NCBI GenBank assembly: GCA_030704615.1
Contig: CM060732.1
Span: forward strand, 17,484,001 to 17,548,000
Direction: 5' to 3'
Origin: Takakia lepidozioides
Lineage: Eukaryota > Streptophyta > Takakiopsida > Takakiales > Takakiaceae
DNA length: 64,000 bases
The position numbers and the translations under genes are program-made. The notes beneath the pieces are model-generated. The model worked only from the letters and a program-made list of their open reading frames with translations. It had not been told where the DNA came from and did no database searches. Shown piece after piece: positions 21,063 through 33,400 of the stretch. Every line of letters begins with the position of its first letter. Position 1 is the stretch's first letter.

Positions 21063-22440
21063 CTTCTTGATCAGAGTCTTCATTCTCTCCAGGTAGTCAA
21101 CTACCAATTCTTTCTTTTTCTGTCTCAGGTTCTGTAATCCTGTGAAGATTTCAGACGTGGATTTGTTGGATCTATATCGTTCTTGGAATGCGGCCCTCAT
21201 ATCCGCCCAATTTGCAAAGTGATTGGCTGGAAAGGTTGCCAACCATTCAATGCCTTTTCTGGCCATTGAACAAGGAAATAATCGAATCTTTTCATAGTCT
21301 GTTGCTTCATTGTAAATGGTGCACATGTTCTCAAATTGATTGAGATGGATATCCGGGTCAGATTTCCCATCACATAAAGGAAACGGCGGTCTGGTTTTGC
21401 TTGCTACTAAAGCCATTGGTGCTGCTGGTACAACTGTTGCTGCTGGTGCAACCGGCTGTCCAAACTGAAATGGTCCCGCTCCTGCTGGCTGTGTTGGTGT
21501 TGGGATTGTCAAGACTAGTGGTGTTGTTGGTGTTTGTCTTTCAAACAATGATTCATATGAGGTTCTTGTCCCAATGATAGCCGTCTTCCAACTGTTATCC
21601 CTACTAAGCTTAATGAATCTTTAAAAGCTTTAAGTGCAGTTCTGGTTATCTTTCTGGAGAAGTAGTTTCACTTCTCTCACCTTCTTCATTCAGAATATTC
21701 TCAAATTTTTCTTCCAATATTTCAGCAAAACCTCGATTTGGACTTGTTACTGTAGAAGGTCTTCCAGATCTTTCTTGTGGTAACCATTCGCCAAGTGCAT
21801 TACTTGAAACTCCTTCTGGAGTAGTGTTCTCACTTTCCAGAGATCCGATTTCCTGATCTTCTAGTTTATCACTGTCAGTTTGTCTTGATGCCTCTCCTTG
21901 AATAATATTCAAGTTTTGTAATTCCGGGAACTCTTTTCTCAACCGAGCTTCCCTTTCTGCAGCATATTTCTCTATTCTTTCAGCTCTGTGCTTAGCTTTT
22001 TCCTTATTTTCCTCATTCATTCCCACATCATATACATAATTCCTTTTCAGCACCCTTTAATAAGCCTTGGTATGTCAGTAAAGAAAATTATAGTGGTCTC
22101 TACCCTTTCTCTAAGACTTACACCATCTTGCCAGAATCCGTATCACGACTTAATTTTCCTTTACTGATTGATCACCAATCTTTTAATGGGCACAATAATA
22201 CCATTTGTCTTTCTTAGTGTATCTGACTTGTAACAAGTCTTTGGGTATCCAGTACTCTACTGCTTCTATGATCATATGACAATATTCATAATTTGAACAT
22301 CCTGCCCTGAAAATATAACTAGTGTAGCAAACTTTTCTGATTGGGATTAGAGTAATCAATAAAACTAGACGAGACAACCATTCTTCACTTCCATTTGCTA
22401 AGTGCTGCGCACTTAGCCTTTTCTGCCCGTGACTCTCGCT
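21063..22440 (-). pseudogene. Ty3-type gag, decayed
   Basis: Minus-strand coding segments: IPKDLLQVRYTKKDKWYYC (22377-22183), a charged segment with AERIEKYAAEREARLRKEF (22053-21646) and the capsid-like retrotransposon gag domain at 21548-21063. The gag domain includes FPLCDGKSDPDIHLNQFENM, RLFPCSMARKGIEWLATFPA and LRQKKKELVVDYLERM. Domain order and motifs parallel the gag at 54.7-56.3 kb, but the sequence is a different lineage. Frames change between segments, and the 3' end is cut at the integrase junction (21062). No zinc knuckle is left. Confidence 0.8.
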
Positions 22441-23339
22441 GCCCGGCCCTCGTAGCTGTTATACTTAGCCGTTATCACCACCCCGTGACCAACAGACCAA
22501 ACAAACAATCCACAGCTCACGGATGAGAAGTGAATTATAGATCAGAACTAGAAGGAAACAAGTATGGGAAAAGTAGAGAAGAAAAGAGAAGAGAAGAGAG
22601 AAGGGACCGCAAGAGAGCTACAGAGGAAACAACAAAGCCCGCAACTACGCAAGTCTAAACATCATAAAGTACTAGCTGTAGTAGCTGCTATCTACTCTCC
22701 AAAGTCTAAACGTGACTTAAGCAAATCACGAGATTTTCTATGCCTCTAATCAATTTCAGCATCCCAAGTTTCTGGCAATGGATTTCCAAATCTTGGGGAG
22801 GTCGTTGTGACAACAGTCCGAGGAGACATCGATCGCCAAAAGAAGTTGTTGCTTCCCTCTCTCCGAACATCTACGTCAAAAAGCTTTAACAAGCATAGCC
22901 CATGTCCTCCTCCCCTCAGTCAACAGATCCCTATAAACATTGAATAGGACTTAGAAGCGACGAGCTGTTTCTTCAGGGGATTGTTGTGCGAGTAGCATGA
23001 GCATCTGTTCCGTGCGCCGCTCGTAAACCTCTTGAGCTAATACCTCTTCCGGAACGAGCACCACCGGGTCAAAGTCTCATGGTAGGGTTTCTTCTTCCCA
23101 CAAGTCCTCGTACTCTTCAAAAGGACAAGGGTCATAATCTGTGTCAGCTGCAAACATAGGCGAGGTGGGACGCATAATCCGATTTAAAGGCCCAAATTGG
23201 CGCAACACCTTGGGGTGCAAAGAACTGGTGCCGTCACCAGAAGAGGAGCGGGAGAGAGACGCCATGAAAGCTGAGAGCGACGAAGGAAGAAGCCGCGAGG
23301 AAGGGTGAAACACAGCTCGAGAGGGTCGCCATCAGGATT
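22441..23339. other. No clear gene; short gag-like ORF on minus strand
   Basis: Mostly featureless. A minus-strand ORF at 23313-23077 (MASLSRSSSGDGTSS at its internal ATG, ending EEYEDLWEEETLP) lies just downstream of the minus-oriented LTR-like arm. It is followed in shifted frame by QEVYERRTEQMLMLLAQQ, so it could be the start of that element's gag. The support is weak. Confidence 0.3.
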
Positions 23340-23379
23340 GAAAACCTAGACATCTGTTAAACCTCCATCTCCACCACAA

Positions 23380-23613
23380 AATCCACCTAGGGTATAGATT
23401 CTCCTTTCCTCAATCAGTTGGCAGGTTTTGGGGATTGTAGCAGGCATGAGGGGGGCTAAGCTAGGTAGATAAAATCCAGCTGTAGAGAACATCGGGATTC
23501 CTCATTGGGACCATCCAACACTCACAGAAGCACTCTTTCAACCCTCGTGCACTCAGCACATCGTACACATGTATACACTTTCTGAACACTGTAGAATACC
23601 GCCTCTTTCATAT
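23380..23613 (-). mobile_element. LTR-like arm, minus orientation
   Basis: Reverse-complement match, over 80 percent identical by eye, to 26336-26570. Shared phrases include TGTTCAGAAAGT, GATGTGCTGAGTG, CGAGGGTTGAAAGAGTGCTT, GCTACAATCCC and ACCCTAGG. The copy at 26.3 kb has a TATA box just upstream, so both are best read as the transcribed part of an LTR. Confidence 0.7.
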
Positions 23614-24149
23614 CATCATTTCTAGGTCGCCAAGCAGCCTAAACGGTAAAAAGAAATAAATGTATTTTCAATGGTATAGCTATAGCATAGTATAGTATCG
23701 GGTCAACAGCTCTCTTCTTAACTACAAGGCTATTCCAAGATTTCATCTGTCAGGGAGAAAGTGGTGTAGCATAAATGTGAGCCATCACAACTCTTGAGTT
23801 TTGTGAGATGCCACATCATCGTCATTCCCATGTATTATGCACCAAACAATATTTAACAAAGACCCATCACGTTTTTCCCACATTATCTAAGTCATTATTC
23901 AACTTCATGAAATCCCTATCATGTTTTACAGGCTACAAAAACAAGCCTGTAGTGCAAAGAAGAAAAAGGAAAAACCTAAAATGGGATAAGAAGAAGATGT
24001 ACATGCTCAAGAAAAAGAAATACATTGTAGATGTAAATGTTGTTTTATGGGTTGCACGATTGCAGAGAGGACATGGAGGCTGGTCTTTTCTTTCTATGCT
24101 TCCTGGAAGACTCTCTCTTCTCCCTCATTCTTATTGCCTTTGCTCAATA

Positions 24150-25260
24150 TTCAGGATGCGGAGGTTTGGTCAATCTGTCAGTCTAGGCATGCCTTAGGGC
24201 TCACATATTGTGGAAAATTTGGAAGTTGCTCTGTCAGTTTGTTCATGATGTGTTCACCTCAGTCATTCGAAGCAGTCCGTCTGGCAGACACCTTACAGTC
24301 TTTTGAATGCCCACTTGGCTCATCCAACCCAGAGATGGTAGGAGCGTGAGCAGCTACCCATCACTGACATCAAGCAATTGTTGTTTAATCGCAGACGTCT
24401 AACTTGGCAGCAACTTGGAGTACCCGAATAGCTCGTATTTGACGACTGCAATGGGGCTCACATCTTTCACACCCATGCACATCTGGTCAATCACAGTTGG
24501 TGAAAATACTTTGTGTAAGGCCCCTGGCTCACTATTGTTGCATGTGCATTGCAATTTTGTTCCACCCTTACCCTTGACCAACTAATGACACGTGTGGATA
24601 TCCTTCATGTCATGAATGTGGTAGACAACAGAGTAGATCGTGCTGACCTCGTTGTCTTTCCTGCCAAACATTTCAGAGAAGGGCTGACTCGGGTTGGGTG
24701 ACTAAGCTAGCTACAACAACAGCTTCACCATAATCAAACAGAGGTAAACCATTCCTGCCATGTCACAAATTGTGGTTCATACTGGGCAGACCTTCTTATG
24801 TTTAAAGGGCTACTTCCTAGAAACCCAAGGTTGGCAGAGTTGTCATTACAAAAACACTGCATGATAGCCTCTTTGGTGGTGGATCGGGGGTTCAAAGGGG
24901 AGTTGAAGTTCTTGGTTGCTAACCCTGAAAGGTTGCCTATCACTGTGAGGAAATGACATGTTTTGGCTCGAGTATCTGCCACAACCATCAATGATATCTT
25001 GGAGATACAAGAGGATTTTACATTATAGGAAATGGGTCTGGTCAACAACAAAGTTGAGGCCTTGGTCGCCTTTGCCAGGTATTCTGCACCTCCACAGCTT
25101 AATCATCCTGATAGTAATTGTGATGAAGAACGCCCTGCTGAAAATCATGCAGACCATAAAGGTAGGAGACCTAAAGGAAAAAAGTATGAAGCCTCCCGAA
25201 GGGAGCGTAACTTATGGTGTCTCTTCACCACAAGGGCTACTGCCTTCCAGCTAAAAGGTG
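24150..25260 (+). pseudogene. Decayed retroelement sequence, no clear domain
   Basis: Coding-like but broken segments upstream of the reverse transcriptase remnant. They include MTRVDILHVMNVVDNRVDRA (about 24580) and LVVDRGFKGELKFLVANPER (about 24870), then a charged stretch. Position suggests the protease or linker part of the same Ty3-type element. Apart from a weak dUTPase-like resemblance I cannot assign a domain. Confidence 0.35.
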
Positions 25261-25420
25261 AACACCTTCATGACACACCAAACCGTGGTTTGAACCCACA
25301 ACCACATCCAACGTGGTATGTGCCCATTACCACTTGGCTACATGTTGGTTGTCGACCTAAAGGAAGAATAGATGATCAGGCTTAAGGAAGTCATAAAAAA
25401 AAAATGCCGATGTGTTTAGC

Positions 25421-25900
25421 AGAGGCCCCACGGACTTTGGTAGGACCACACTTATAGAACACAACATTGAGAGTGATGGCAAGCCAATTAAGTAATATGC
25501 TTATCGTGAGAGTGCCAAAGAGAGATCCAGAATTCAAGAAGAGGTTAAGCGTATGCTGGACTTTGGTGTCATACGTCCTTCAATATCACCTTGGGCCAGC
25601 CCCATTGTTCTCACTGGCAAGAAAGATGGTAGTACTCGGTTCTGTGTTGATTTCAGGAGACTGAATGCCATAACAAAGAATGATGTGTATCCGCTGCCTT
25701 GCATCAATGGAATGTTGGACATCCTGCATGGTGCTAAGACATTTTCCAAGCTCGACCTCGCTTCTGGATTGTGGCAAGTACCCCTCACTAAGCAGTCCAA
25801 GAAAAAAACAGTCTTTGTATGTAGAATGGGGATGTTTCAATATGAATCCATGTGCCATTTGGCCTCTGTAACGTGCGTCTGGTTTATCTACTCTTTTCTC
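25421..25900 (+). pseudogene. Ty3-type reverse transcriptase fragment
   Basis: The N-terminal part of a Ty3/gypsy reverse transcriptase: GRTTLIEHNIESDGKPIK before the domain, then MLDFGVIRPSISPWASPIVL, KKDGSTRFCVDFRRLNAI, YPLPCINGMLDILHGAKTFS and KLDLASGLWQVPL (motif A, Asp kept). A frameshift near 25850 separates the motif MPFGLCN from the rest, and the catalytic YADD box and everything after are absent. It lies between two inverted LTR-like arms. Confidence 0.88.
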
Positions 25901-26239
25901 TACAGTACTTTGATCTTCAAAGCCCTGATTGTTCTACTGCAGCTGCACCATTTCATGAGGTTCAGGTATTCAGGTTTGGAGAGCCCTATTGCATGACACT
26001 CCTAACTTTCTTGACTTCAACCCATGATGGAATGTGGCCTCTGAATGACAGTCATGGCGGATTCACTACATAAGGCACTACTCCATAACTGCCAACACGG
26101 TGACATGCTGGCAGGCATTTCAGACTTAACACGACAACAGGTGCTCTACAACCATCACAACCATGTGGCAGTGAGTGGCACGTTGTCCAGAGTGTTCGAG
26201 GACTTATACCCTAGCCATGTGGAGGTACCAGTGAAGAGT

Positions 26240-26590
26240 TCTATACCCTCTATACTTGCATTGTACGGCCACGACTATATGTCACGACGTATAGGTGGAT
26301 CCGTGGCTTTATAAAAGGAACCTCGACAGAGGGAAAGAGGCGATATTTTACAATGTTCAGAAAGTATATACACGTGTATGATGTGCTGAGTGAACGAGGG
26401 TTGAAAGAGTGCTTCTATGAGTGTTACACGGTCCCAACGAGGAATCTCGACGTCCTCTATAGTTAGATTCCATCTATCTAGCTTAGCTCCCGCTCGCGCC
26501 TGCTACAATCCCAAAACCTGGCAAGAGGCTGAGGAAAGAAGAATCTGTACCCTAGGCGGATTTCGAGCATCATGGAGTGTTATTTATCCA
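26240..26590 (+). mobile_element. LTR-like arm with TATA box, plus orientation
   Basis: GGCTTTATAAAAGGAACCTC near 26306 is a good TATA promoter, followed by sequence matching the inverted arm at 23380-23613. It faces the other arm across about 2.7 kb that contains the RT fragment. The two arms point outward as 5'-to-3' units on opposite strands and so are not the two LTRs of one intact element. Confidence 0.65.
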
Positions 26591-26599
26591 ATGGATAAG

Positions 26600-27437
26600 A
26601 ATAGTGCACCCACAGGGCCTTCCACCGGGTGGAAAGTACCGAGGCCGGGAGCCTGAGTTTGAACTTTCACGTAAAGATCCTGGGAGTAAAATCATACCTA
26701 CACATTTTTACTGTGGCGCCACTCTATTGCAAGTTTATGAGTAAGTTATATATACATATATTCAACGACATCCATCCGATACTGAACATCAACATAGCAT
26801 GGATGGATGAGATAAATCCAAATTTGCACGAGTTTTGGAGCCGTTGGAAAAGAGAATATCGACGTGGCAAAAGTCGACCAATGAGCGATGTTGGAGGCCA
26901 TCGTGTCATGATATGATGGATGATGTGTGATGGGTGGCATGGACATTCAAACGTATTCCCCCCTTTTTCCAAACGTTCCAGTGGCGGTGGTTCGCTCGTG
27001 TCTGACGAGAGGGTTGAGAAACGTACGAGGGATTCGTATCTGTATATCCGTCTCTGAACCCGGCGAGTTCATCTCTTTCGTATGGAATTGTAGAGGTTAT
27101 GTAGGCGATGTTTTGATTCGTGGAAGCTCTCCTCTCTCTTGTTTGGGAATGTTTCTACTTCTGGGCTACTCACTCTTTCTCAGAAGCGCGCTATCTTTTT
27201 TCCTCTATGGAATGACTCAGTGATTCATTCGCTATCCCAAAGTTCCCTGCCTCTGTTTCTTTGTATCGGTATCCCCCACTCATAGCGATTTTGTATCCCG
27301 CCGGTTTTTGTTCCGATCACTTCCGTCCTCGTCTCTGAGGATCAAGAATTGTCATGGGTGGAAATTCCGCTCGCCCAAGACAAGTGAAGGGAAGTGTCCG
27401 CTCGCGCTAGGGTAAAACACACGAGGGAATTCTTGAG
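26600..27437. promoter_or_regulatory. Upstream region of the coiled-coil gene
   Basis: An 840-bp stretch without a gene. A TATATACATATA motif lies near 26748, a pyrimidine tract (CCCCCCTTTTTCC) near 26960, and a TC-rich stretch at 27130-27330 that may be 5' leader. No promoter element decides the transcription start. Confidence 0.3.
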
Positions 27438-30400
27438 ATGGAGGAAGCCAAAAGAGCCGTTGTCGTGGGCCAGGCCAATTCTTCATCCTCCAGCCTGCCT
27501 ACAGATCTCCTGAAGGTATATCTACTGCATTTCGACATTGGTCACATTGGAATCCAAGGCTGTGTAGGAACTAAGCTCTTCCACTTAATCGGCTTCACAG
27601 TTACTTACTTGTAGCTTTACTACGAAGTCTTTTAACGATGCATTAACCAAACCATGGGGCTGTTTTAGGTGCTTCCTCTGATGGCCAGGTGTTATGGTCC
27701 GAATTTGGCAGGCAGCCCACGGTAGAGACTCTTGATTGCATGCACGAATTCGGCAAATTGGCGGTCTACAAATGTTCCAGAGAACGTCTTTGATTGTTAG
27801 AGGTCAAGAAACAATCAAATCCATTCTGACGCCTCTACGTCACTAACATTGGCTTTGCCATCCTATGTGTCTTCAGGTATCTGGGCTGGATTCAAACATG
27901 TTACCAGCTCCACCAATGCATATTCCGACATGCCCAGAAGAAGTGAAGACCCCTCGTTTTCATCCTGGAAATGGAGTGCCTGATAATTTTGGATCTCATC
28001 TAAAAACTGTTGAGGGTGCTTCCCTGGAGCACCTGCTGGCTCAGCTTGCTTTCAAAGAGCAACAATACCTGGAGCTCGAAAACTCCACACAGATACTACA
28101 GCAACAAGTGCAGCAGATGGCACAAGAGAACAGGACCAGTAAATCTGCACTGAAGAAGGAGAAGCAATGGCAGATCGAGAGGGGCAGGCTTCTCTCTGAA
28201 CTGGATACTGCAAATATGGCTGTGATGGAAAAGGAGGCGCGTATTCATCAGCTAGAGAGAGACCTTGGTGGGACCAGGGCAGGTGTGGATCGTGTGCAGA
28301 GTAGGTCCAAAGAGGCAGAAAGAGAGAAGGAGAGGGGTAGCTTGCAGAGAGGCCAGATGCAGGCAGAGCTTGAGGATGCTCGGTTGACTATTGAAGACCT
28401 GGAAGGAGCGAACAAGATCAAGGACGAGACTTCAGAGAAACAGCGGCGGGCGTTGAATGATCTTTCTCGAAAGTTGGAAGCACAAAAGAAGACAATTGAG
28501 GTAAGATAGGACTGCAAATAAACCATGGAAATCCGACATAGATTGAGTGTAACACAGAAAGAGTAGGAGTGCACAGAGCCGAAGGGTCTATCTTAACACA
28601 TACAGCGTAGAGAATGTCTCATGGTTTGCCTGATTAGTACACACAAATCACTGAAAGAGAACTGACGGCTATCAGACAATGAAGTTGCATTTTTTATTTT
28701 TAGAGTTCTGAGTTATCTGACGTATTTGGGGGCATGATTAATAGCTAATGAGATGATGGTGAACACTGCAGAACCACTTAGAGGAGGCCAGAAGAAGAGC
28801 GTATGAATTTGAAGAGATGGAACAAAGCTACCAGCTTGCAATGCGAAAGCTAAGCGATAAAGACAAACAACTGATGTCTCTACGAGAGGCACATGAGAAG
28901 CTTCGTGTTTCTCACGCGGGCAAGCAAACGCAAGGAGTACAAGAGAGAGAGGAAGTCATCAATGCTTTAGAGGCTACTCAGGCTAAATGCGGGGAACAAG
29001 AAGCAAAGCTCAGGGAGATGGTGCATGAGCTGGTAAGGGTAAAGGCCCAAGCGAAGCAATTGGAGGGACGGTGTGCGGTGGCTGAGGCGGAGGCAAACGT
29101 TAAATCTGCTTCATTGAAGCAGGTACAGAACCCACGTCATAAATCCTTTGCATCTTCTTAGTTACAGGTAGAAGAGGTTCTTTTATGAGAAAGCATGCGG
29201 TGTGTTGGTGCAGGTATGGATATTTCATATGCTCAAAAGTTTTAAAGGCCCTTCAGGTATTTATATATCTGTCACTAGTCTCTGCGCTTTTCTGGCCGTT
29301 TGCGCAGTCTGTGGGCATTCTAATGTTGAGAGCAATGTCTAGTCTCTGTACAGATCAGATATTAGCTTTGATTCAGCAACGGCTTTCCACTTCAAACACA
29401 CATGGTAACAACACTGTTCTTCACTAAGATCTGTCCACTTCAAAATGCCAAATTGTCTCCAGGTGCAATCAGAGCTTGACAGCTTCGCAGCTAGGGCTAT
29501 CTCTCTATCCGAAACGAAGGAACAAGCCGATGTGTTGAAGATGAGGTTGATCGGAACAGAAAACGCTCTCAAACAGGAGACCACACAGAGAGTGATTGCG
29601 GAATGTGCCTTGAAAGAGTACAAGCAAAGGGAAGAGCATTTGTTGAAGGTAGAAGAAGGTCACGACAAGCTGCAAGAGAAGGCAAAATGGCGGAATGAAC
29701 AATTTCAGTCGTTGGAGGAAGCTCACTCACAGTTACGGGAAAATTTCCAAGAGAGCAAAAATGAGTGGGAAATGGAGAGGGCAGGCATGTTGAGGGAGAT
29801 TGATTCGTTGCAAGACAGTCTGCTGTTCAAGGAGAGACTTGCCGAAGAGCTTCGCTCTCAACTGCAATTGCTTCATCAAGCACTTGCTCACGAGGAAAGT
29901 CGCCGGAAGGTGTTAGAGGTCGAGGTGGCTGAGGCGCAAGCAGGGATGGAGCATGTTGCAACTGAGTTTGAAGTAGCACAATCTGCCATTGAGAGCTTGA
30001 GGGAGAAGACGAGTACAGAAATAGGGTTCCTCAGAGACGCCGCTTCAGCAAAGGAAAGACAAATAGTGGAGATGCAAGTCAGACATGCAGAATTTGAGCA
30101 AGAGTATCAAGAACTCAAACTTATGGAGGTCGAATTTCAGAGTTTCAAAAGCAGCCACGAGGAATTAGAGCAAGCTTTAGGAATACGCAATGGACAAATT
30201 CTGGCGCTAGAGGAGGCCAAAAGGAGAAGTGTTGAGACAGCAAGGAGAAAGGAAATGGAGCGGCACGAAGAAAGGGAACGGGTACTTAGAAGTCTGAATG
30301 ACGCTCAAGCAAGCTCGGTCTCCAAGGATGTCAAAGTGAAGGAGCTTGAGATTGAGCTGGACAGGGCAGGATCTCTATGCGAGCATTTGAGAGTCTCAAA

Positions 30401-33400
30401 CGCAGAGCTTCAGCAGAAGCACTTGGAAGAGTTGAACAACGTTCTGCGTATCTTGGAGCTAGCCAACGAGAGTCTGGCAGACAGGGAACAAATTTTGAAG
30501 GAACGGGAGACTGAGGTAGATAGAGTCCGGGCACTGCTTGATGATGCACAAAACCGCCGTGCAGAGGCAGAAAGTCAGGCGACATCACTGCAAGAGCAAT
30601 TGATGCAGGCTCGCGGGGAGTCAGAAGCTGCAACTCAGGCTTTGGAAACTCTGAAAGAAAGCAGCGTGGCAGAGAGAGCCTCATTGCTGGAAGCTCTGGG
30701 CAGGCAAAATGAGAAAATCCGGGAATTGAAGGCTGCACACAGTGACAATTTGGAGCAAACACTCATGGACTCCAAGAAGCAAGAGGAGAAATACCTCCAC
30801 TTGCAATCTCAATATAGAGCCCTCCAGCAGCTGGTGGATCACCACGAATCGGACCGGAAGGAATTGGAGAAAGCCCACGAAGTGCTGATGTTGCAACTCA
30901 GGAATGAACAGAAAGCATGGCATGTTGAGAAGGAGACTTTAGCCATAAGTGTCAAGCAATTTGACGTGCAGGTGAAAGAGCAAGACAAGGAATTGAAGGA
31001 GCTACGATTTGACTTGGAGAGAAATAGGGATGTGGTACTCAAGTTAGAAGCTCGATGTGCACTTTGTGAGCAGCAAATGGCTGAGCAGTGTTTTCTCGCA
31101 GAGGAATCAAATGGAAAGTTGGCGGCTGAAAGGATGGAGGTGAAAAAATTGAAGAAGGAAGCTGCATTATTGAATGAGTCATTCACTGCTGCAGTTGCAG
31201 CCAAGGATGCCTCCTTGGAAAAGCTCAAGGAGAGGCTGCATGAGTTGGAGTTTCTGTTCAGGGGAAGTGCTGAAACTGCAAATAGTCAAACCGTGCAGGT
31301 TGCTTCTCTGGAAAAGAGATTGCAAGAGCAACGAGAATTGCAAGCCAGTATGGAGCAGCGCATGCATTTGTTGATGTCGGAATTGAATGAGAGAGCTGGA
31401 GAATTGGAAAGGTTGACCATTGGCAGAGATTCTCTTCAAGTGGAACTAGAAAATCTGCAAGAAGAATCCAAGGCAAGGAAGCGAGAGACTGAGAGACAAC
31501 TATGGACTATGGAGGACAAGCTTTCTGCCTCCTCTGCAAAGCTCAAGGAGGTAATTCATATGTCACCAACCAATCCCATTATCTCTTACAAACCACAACC
31601 TCAGAAGTCACTCTCAAGATCTTTCCTATGCAGAGAGTCACCCTGACCAATCTCGCCTTTCTGGTTACTGACATCCTGTATGCCCTTGTGGTTTCCTCCA
31701 GGTCTTTTGTGAAAACAAACAGGTGACACAACAGTTGGGAGAAACAAGTGGTGAGAAAGACTTGATTGTCAAGGAGCTAAGGGTAAAAGAAGCAGAAAAT
31801 GATGAACTAAGGAAAGAGAATAAGAGCCTGTGTGTGGAGAAGAGCACTCTCGAAGGTGCCATCAGAGCTCTGGAGGAGAGGAAGCTTGAATTAATCAGGG
31901 AAACTGAGAGCAACAAGGCTGTTATTGAGAAACTGTGTTCCAGTCTGGAGGTGGCAGAATCCAGTCTTCTTTCTAAGAGTTTGGAGATTAGCAATCTTCA
32001 TAACAAGTTGGGCTATGCGGATAACGTAAGTGCACAGCTACACATGGCTGAAGAGAAGGCTGAAGAAATGGAGGGGGTGCTGAAAGAAGCTAGAGCTAAT
32101 GTGCAAGATAAGGAGGAGAAACTAGTTGCTTCAGAGTGGGCTGTGCAACAATTGGCGAGTGAAATCTCTAAGGCAAAGAATGGCTTAATGCAAAAGGAGC
32201 GAGAGGAAGCAGTGTTGCAGGAGCAGCTCTCAGATCTAGAAAGACAACTAAGAGGTAAGGAGGGAGAGATGATTGAGATGGAGTGCTACTTGGAGAATGT
32301 GCTGAAGACGAGTGCTACAAAACAGGTGGAAGTCGACATGCTAAGCTGCAAAATGCAGGAAGTGGAAAAAGGAGCAGCTGAATGGAAGAAGAGGGAGATA
32401 GATCTAGAGACGGAATTGAATGTCCTCAAGAATGCTCTAGAGGACAAAATGGCAGCCTTGACTGAGTCTGAGTCAGCGGTAAAGAGAGCTTCTGAAGTAC
32501 ATTACAGGATGGAGGGAGCAATTGAAAGTTTGAAGCTGCAGTTAGCTGCTGAAGAGCAGGTAAACTCAAGCCGGCAGTCTGAGATGGAGCAGTTGTGCCA
32601 AGATTTAGAGAGAACAAAACAAGCAGCTAGATTGGCAGGCACACAGCTGAAAGACCTACAAGGAAGGCTTCAACAGCTGGAACAGAGCTCCAAAGACCGA
32701 ATTCAAAAGTCACAAATGGCTCAAGATGAACTTCATCATGAGCTTTCATCAGTCCGATCGAAGCTCGAAATTTCTGAAAAGAAGATGGAGAAAGCAGCTG
32801 CTGACCTTGAAAGGTATGAAGATAAGTGTGCAGACCTGTTGGATTTAATTGGGAAAAAGGATGAGGCTCTTGATGACATGGAAGCAAATCTTGCATCCGC
32901 ACATATGGAAATGGCCGAAAAAGCCAGGGATGTTGAACGAGGGACTCGGGAGCTGAACCGTGCCAGAGAGCAGATTCAAAGTCACACTGAGATATACAGA
33001 CGGCTGGATGAAACCTTAAATACAACTGAGAGTCAAATGCGAGACTTGGAACTCTGCAAACAGCAACTGGAATTTGAAGTTAGACAGCTGAAGAAGGCGC
33101 TTGATATTGCCACCAGAGAGTCTGCCTCAAAAAATCGAGAGATTGAGGGGTACAGAAGTCATATTGAACAACTGGAAGAGATATCTGTTCAGCATGGAGA
33201 GGCCCATGCTTTGATCTCTAGGCTTACTGGAGAACTGCAAGCTACTTCCAGTGCTGTACACAAGCGTGATAGCCGTTTGTCAAGGTTGCAATCTTGTTTG
33301 ATCGCGGCTCAAAGTCAGCTTCGTGCATCACAGGACATGGTAGCTATGAAAGAAACCGAGAAAGATATTCTTGCGAAGAAGCAGTCTGTAGCAGAAAGCC

